Shown in pieces: positions 7,312 through 9,320 of a DNA stretch of 9,320 nt. This DNA is from Candidatus Faecivivens stercoripullorum. Its GTDB lineage: Bacteria > Bacillota > Clostridia > Oscillospirales > Ruminococcaceae. The first letter of the stretch is position 1; each line of letters begins with the position of its first letter. Both the position numbers and the translations under genes were made by a program. Under the pieces are notes generated by a model, which ran no database searches, had not been told where the DNA came from, and saw only the letters and a program-made list of their open reading frames with translations. The stretch covers positions 1-9,320 of the forward strand of contig DVLW01000067.1 in the NCBI GenBank assembly GCA_018715285.1, written 5' to 3'.

Positions 7312-7349
7312 AAAAGGCGGCCTTTTCGGATTTATTCCAAAATGCCGCC
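7312..7349 (-). terminator. Intrinsic terminator after mtaB
   Basis: On the minus strand GGCGGC (7344-7349) pairs with GCCGCC (7316-7321). Inside the stem are TTTT/AAAA and GGA/TCC with single mismatches or bulges, and a T-run (7312-7315) follows. It begins 53 bases past the mtaB stop. It ends only 53 bases before the purL start codon, so it might also act as an attenuator for purL. Confidence 0.8.
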
Positions 7350-7402
7350 ATGCAAATGGGCAAAGCCCTTTTACAGCAGTTTAATCAATGTGCAGCCTGA
7401 AG

Positions 7403-8710
7403 TCACACCTCGTCCGGTGAAAGCACCTGTCCAAGGCAGCGATTTTCCACCCGGGAAATAAGCCGGACCGGTACAATCCTGCCGACCATTTCTTCACCGC
7501 ACTGCACGACCACCGGCGTATAATTGGCAGTATACCCTTCATACCCCATTGGTGTTTTGGTAGACTCGATCAGCACCTTTTCCACCCGGCCGACCATCTT
7601 TTCCAGAAAAGCAATCCGGGTTTTATCAGTGACAGCAATCATTTTCTTGCTGCGTGCCGCCTTGACCGGTTCAGGAACCTGCTCAGGTCTTGCAGCAGCG
7701 GGTGTACCATCCCGTCTGGAATAAGGGAATACATGCACCCGTGCAAATCCAATCTTTTCGGCAAAAGCAGCCGAAGCAGCAAAATCTTCTTCGGTTTCAC
7801 CAGGGAATCCGACCAGAATATCAGTGGTTATCGCAGGAAGCGGAAAAGCCTTTTTGATAGCACCGACAATCCGCTCATATTCAGCGGTATCATAATGGCG
7901 GTTCATACTGCGCAGCGTCCGATCACATCCGCTTTGCAGCGCCAGATGAAACTGTGGACAGAAATTCGGGAAGGTGGCCATCTCTGCAATATCTTCATCC
8001 GAAAGCAGCTCCGGCTCAAGACTTCCCAGCCGAACCCGCTTGATACCCGGCACCATACATGCTAGCCGCACTGCGTCAATCAGCCGCAATCCCATTTCCT
8101 TACCATAAGAAGACAGGTTGATTCCGACCAGCACGACTTCCCTGTATCCAGCCTGTGCCAGTGACAGCAGTTCCCTTTCGATATCGGCCAGCGGTTTGGA
8201 ACGAACCGGCCCGCGGGCTTTGGGAATGATACAGTAGGAACAGTACCGTTCACATCCGTCCTCAATCTTTACATAAGCACGGGTACGGTTGCCCAGTCCG
8301 GTTACCTGCATCGATTCAAATGCCTCGCCTCTCTGGTGAGCAGGAATATCTACGATTCGTTCTCCTGTCCTGCGTACCTGTTCTACCAGATCAGGAATAC
8401 GCGCACGTGCCAGTTCTCCAGTTACGATATCCGCTTCCAAAATTTCAGCGGCCGCTTCGGGAAACGCCTGCGGGTAACATCCGGTCAGGACACCAATCGC
8501 ATCCGGGTTTTTCTTTTTCATCCGGCGAAGCAGCTGCCGGGTCTTTTGATCGCCGGTCGAAGTAACCGTACAGGAATTGAGAAGACACACATCTGCTTCA
8601 CTGTCCGGTGCCACGACCTCATATCCTCTTGCACGAAACAGTTCGGCAAGCACTTCAGTTTCATACTGGTTTACTTTACATCCAACCGTCATCAGAGCAA
8701 TGCGCGGCAA
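7403..8710 (-). CDS. mtaB: MtaB, tRNA ms2t6A37 methylthiotransferase
   Basis: MtaB is a radical-SAM enzyme that adds a methylthio group to N6-threonylcarbamoyladenosine at position 37 of ANN-decoding tRNAs. With the chosen start the protein has 435 residues, normal for the family. The N-terminal UPF0004 domain has the cluster cysteines Cys11 (VGCKVNQYETE), Cys47 (NSCTVT) and Cys78 (TGCYPQ). The radical-SAM motif CERYCSYC gives Cys153, Cys157 and Cys160. A TRAM RNA-binding domain fills about the last 60 residues. The GCKVNQYE opening and NSCTVT separate MtaB from MiaB. I place the start at TTG (8708-8710) because GGGAGGA lies 7 bases upstream and MPRIALMTVGCKV begins there. The frame continues to a GTG at 8746, but that would put the ribosome site inside the gene. 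A terminator follows, so the gene appears to be transcribed alone. Confidence 0.93.
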   Translation of the reverse strand: MPRIALMTVGCKVNQYETEVLAELFRARGYEVVAPDSEADVCLLNSCTVTSTGDQKTRQLLRRMKKKNPDAIGVLTGCYPQAFPEAAAEILEADIVTGELARARIPDLVEQVRRTGERIVDIPAHQRGEAFESMQVTGLGNRTRAYVKIEDGCERYCSYCIIPKARGPVRSKPLADIERELLSLAQAGYREVVLVGINLSSYGKEMGLRLIDAVRLACMVPGIKRVRLGSLEPELLSDEDIAEMATFPNFCPQFHLALQSGCDRTLRSMNRHYDTAEYERIVGAIKKAFPLPAITTDILVGFPGETEEDFAASAAFAEKIGFARVHVFPYSRRDGTPAAARPEQVPEPVKAARSKKMIAVTDKTRIAFLEKMVGRVEKVLIESTKTPMGYEGYTANYTPVVVQCGEEMVGRIVPVRLISRVENRCLGQVLSPDEV

Positions 8711-8716
8711 ATAAAA

Positions 8717-8723
8717 TCCTCCC
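8717..8723 (-). promoter_or_regulatory. Ribosome site that fixes a TTG start for mtaB
   Basis: GGGAGGA on the minus strand ends 6-7 bases before TTG at 8710. No ATG or GTG in the mtaB frame lies at suitable distance, and the conserved MtaB N-terminus starts immediately after. TTG initiation is therefore the best reading. Confidence 0.8.
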
Positions 8724-8774
8724 TCATGACTCGTTATTTTTTTCACAAAAGCTGTATATTCGACAAATTTCGTA

Positions 8775-8817
8775 TTTTACGCAGTACAAGTGGGAAATCC
8801 ATCAAAACTACGTAAAA
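8775..8817 (-). repeat. Inverted repeat in the mtaB leader
   Basis: In the minus-strand transcript TTTTACGTAG (8808-8817) can pair with CTGCGTAAAA (8775-8784), ten pairs with one G-U, around a 23-base loop. No T-run follows, so it is not a terminator. It would form in the roughly 176-base mtaB leader expected from the promoter at 8893-8921. Function unknown. Confidence 0.4.
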
Positions 8818-8829
8818 CTCGATCGTCAA
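8801..8829 (-). promoter_or_regulatory. Possible secondary mtaB promoter
   Basis: On the minus strand TTGACG (8824-8829), 17 bases, then TTTGAT (8801-8806). The -35 is good and the -10 weak. It would shorten the mtaB leader to about 85 bases. It overlaps the leader inverted repeat. Confidence 0.35.
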
Positions 8830-8871
8830 TCTATCATATAAAAGTAAAAGAATATTGTGCAGTCTTTATAA

Positions 8872-8900
8872 TTGCGACCCTTCACTGATTATATTATAAT
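8872..8900 (+). promoter_or_regulatory. Upstream promoter P1 of the HPr-like gene
   Basis: TTGCGA (8872-8877), 17 bases, then a perfect TATAAT (8895-8900). Expected start is near 8907, giving a leader of about 167 bases before the start at 9074. Its -10 overlaps the -10 of the opposite-strand mtaB promoter by four bases. Confidence 0.65.
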
Positions 8901-8921
8901 GGAATAAATAGAAATTGGCAA
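8893..8921 (-). promoter_or_regulatory. Main mtaB promoter
   Basis: On the minus strand TTGCCA (8916-8921, five of six consensus bases), 17 bases, then a perfect TATAAT (8893-8898). Transcription would start near 8886 and run left through a leader of about 176 bases into mtaB. It shares its -10 region with rightward promoter P1. Confidence 0.7.
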
Positions 8922-8928
8922 GACCCAG

Positions 8929-8957
8929 TTGACTTAAAGGAATGTTCCTGCTATACT
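8929..8957 (+). promoter_or_regulatory. Downstream promoter P2 of the HPr-like gene
   Basis: TTGACT (8929-8934), exactly 17 bases, then TATACT (8952-8957), each five of six consensus bases. This is the best rightward promoter in the block. Expected start is near 8964, giving about 110 bases of leader. The leader holds short alternative stems but no recognisable riboswitch. Confidence 0.72.
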
Positions 8958-8972
8958 TGAATTACGGTAAGA

Positions 8973-9044
8973 ATGACGAATGCAAAACCGGAGCCTTGGC
9001 GCGCAATCATTCCGATCATCAAAAGTCATCCTTCCGCAAGCTGA
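8973..9044 (+). CDS. Possible 23-residue leader peptide (weak)
   Basis: ATG at 8973 opens a 23-codon frame beginning MTNAKPEPWRAII and ending at TGA 9042-9044. The stop overlaps an ATG (9044-9046) that is in frame with the HPr-like gene, a TGATG junction. No good ribosome site precedes it, and a P2 transcript would begin only about 9 bases upstream. It may simply be chance, or a leader peptide made from the P1 transcript. I do not recognise the sequence. Confidence 0.2.
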   Translation: MTNAKPEPWRAIIPIIKSHPSAS

Positions 9045-9073
9045 TGAGTCAGGTTAGGAGGCATTCTCAAAAG

Positions 9074-9304
9074 ATGAGAACCTGCAAAATTCTGCTGAAC
9101 ACGGTGACGGATGTAAAAGAATTTGTCAGTCTGGTCAGCGGCTGTACCTATGAAGTCGGACTTGTGTCCGGGCGGTATTCGGTCAATGCAAAATCCATCA
9201 TGGGTGTGTTCAGCCTTGACCTGTCAAAACCAGTTACGCTTTGTGCTCACTTCGACGACACCGACCGGTTGTTCGCCGAGCTACGAAAATTCAAGGTTGC
9301 TTAA
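9074..9304 (+). CDS. HPr-like protein lacking the active-site histidine
   Basis: This 76-residue protein aligns with the PTS phosphocarrier HPr in its second half. VNAKSIMGVFSLDL (37-50) matches the HPr VNLKSIMGVMSLGI region, so Ser41 corresponds to the regulatory Ser46 phosphorylated by HPr kinase. The catalytic part does not match: no GIHARPA-type sequence is present, the His15 position is lost, and the loop between the first strand and the first helix is about three residues shorter. It therefore cannot accept phosphate from enzyme I in the normal way. By analogy with Crh of Bacillus it could be a regulatory paralogue, but that is inference. Start ATG 9074 has AGGAGG at 9056-9061 with long 12-base spacing. 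The frame is open further upstream, but the HPr fold starts here. Six bases, CAGGTT (9050-9055), complement AACCTG (9079-9084) across the ribosome site and start codon. No terminator is visible before the window ends. Confidence 0.8.
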   Translation: MRTCKILLNTVTDVKEFVSLVSGCTYEVGLVSGRYSVNAKSIMGVFSLDLSKPVTLCAHFDDTDRLFAELRKFKVA

Positions 9305-9320
9305 TCAGAAGCATGCACAG

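Noticed and set aside
6581..7384. A 267-codon plus-strand frame opposite the purL start and intergenic region
   Set aside because: No ribosome site and no recognisable protein family. It runs through the mtaB terminator hairpin and opposite the PurL N-terminus.
8942..9073. Extended N-terminus of the HPr-like gene from ATG 8942
   Set aside because: The start lies inside promoter P2, between its -35 and -10, and the extra 44 residues do not belong to the HPr fold. AGGAGG supports ATG 9074.
1..9320. tRNA, rRNA, CRISPR array, insertion sequence, phage or defence genes
   Set aside because: I read for these on both strands and saw no tandem spaced repeats, transposase motifs, terminal inverted repeats or tRNA-like sequences. 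The recognised genes are all housekeeping or metabolic.

Overview
The window looks like an ordinary chromosomal stretch of a Firmicute, most likely a gut-type Clostridia (Oscillospirales/Ruminococcaceae-like). This is an inference. It rests on near-balanced base composition, strong AGGAGG-type ribosome sites, sigma-A-like TTGACA/TATAAT promoters with extended -10 elements, the long clostridial PurL fused to its glutaminase, MtaB, a TPP-riboswitch-controlled ThiW, and an HPr-like protein. I see no tRNA, rRNA, insertion sequence, prophage or CRISPR array.

Layout. On the minus strand at the left are a MraY-like polyprenyl-phosphate sugar-phosphate transferase (509-1459), its terminator (about 453-493) and the start of a Nudix hydrolase (420 down to the window edge). 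A 237-base divergent intergenic region separates these from a plus-strand AEC-family permease (1697-2680). Next comes a vitamin B1 unit: a promoter (2682-2710), a TPP riboswitch (about 2731-2826), an expression platform with both a terminator and a helix that hides the ribosome site (2853-2928), and thiW (2938-3459), the substrate-binding subunit of an ECF transporter. A bidirectional terminator (3471-3508) separates thiW from the convergent purL (7258 down to 3542). Upstream of purL on the same strand lies mtaB (8710 down to 7403), which starts at TTG and has its own terminator (7312-7349). At the right end a compact promoter block (8872-8957) drives mtaB leftward and a small HPr-like gene (9074-9304) rightward.

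The genes do not form one pathway. They are separately transcribed housekeeping units: cell-envelope lipid-linked sugar chemistry, metabolite export, thiamin-precursor uptake, purine synthesis, tRNA A37 modification, and a regulatory HPr paralogue. I found no evidence of a novel multi-gene system. The points most worth a second look are regulatory or paralogue-level. They are the dual-mode riboswitch platform, the divergent promoters that share one -10 box, the HPr-like protein without its active-site histidine, and the MraY-like enzyme with altered signature motifs.
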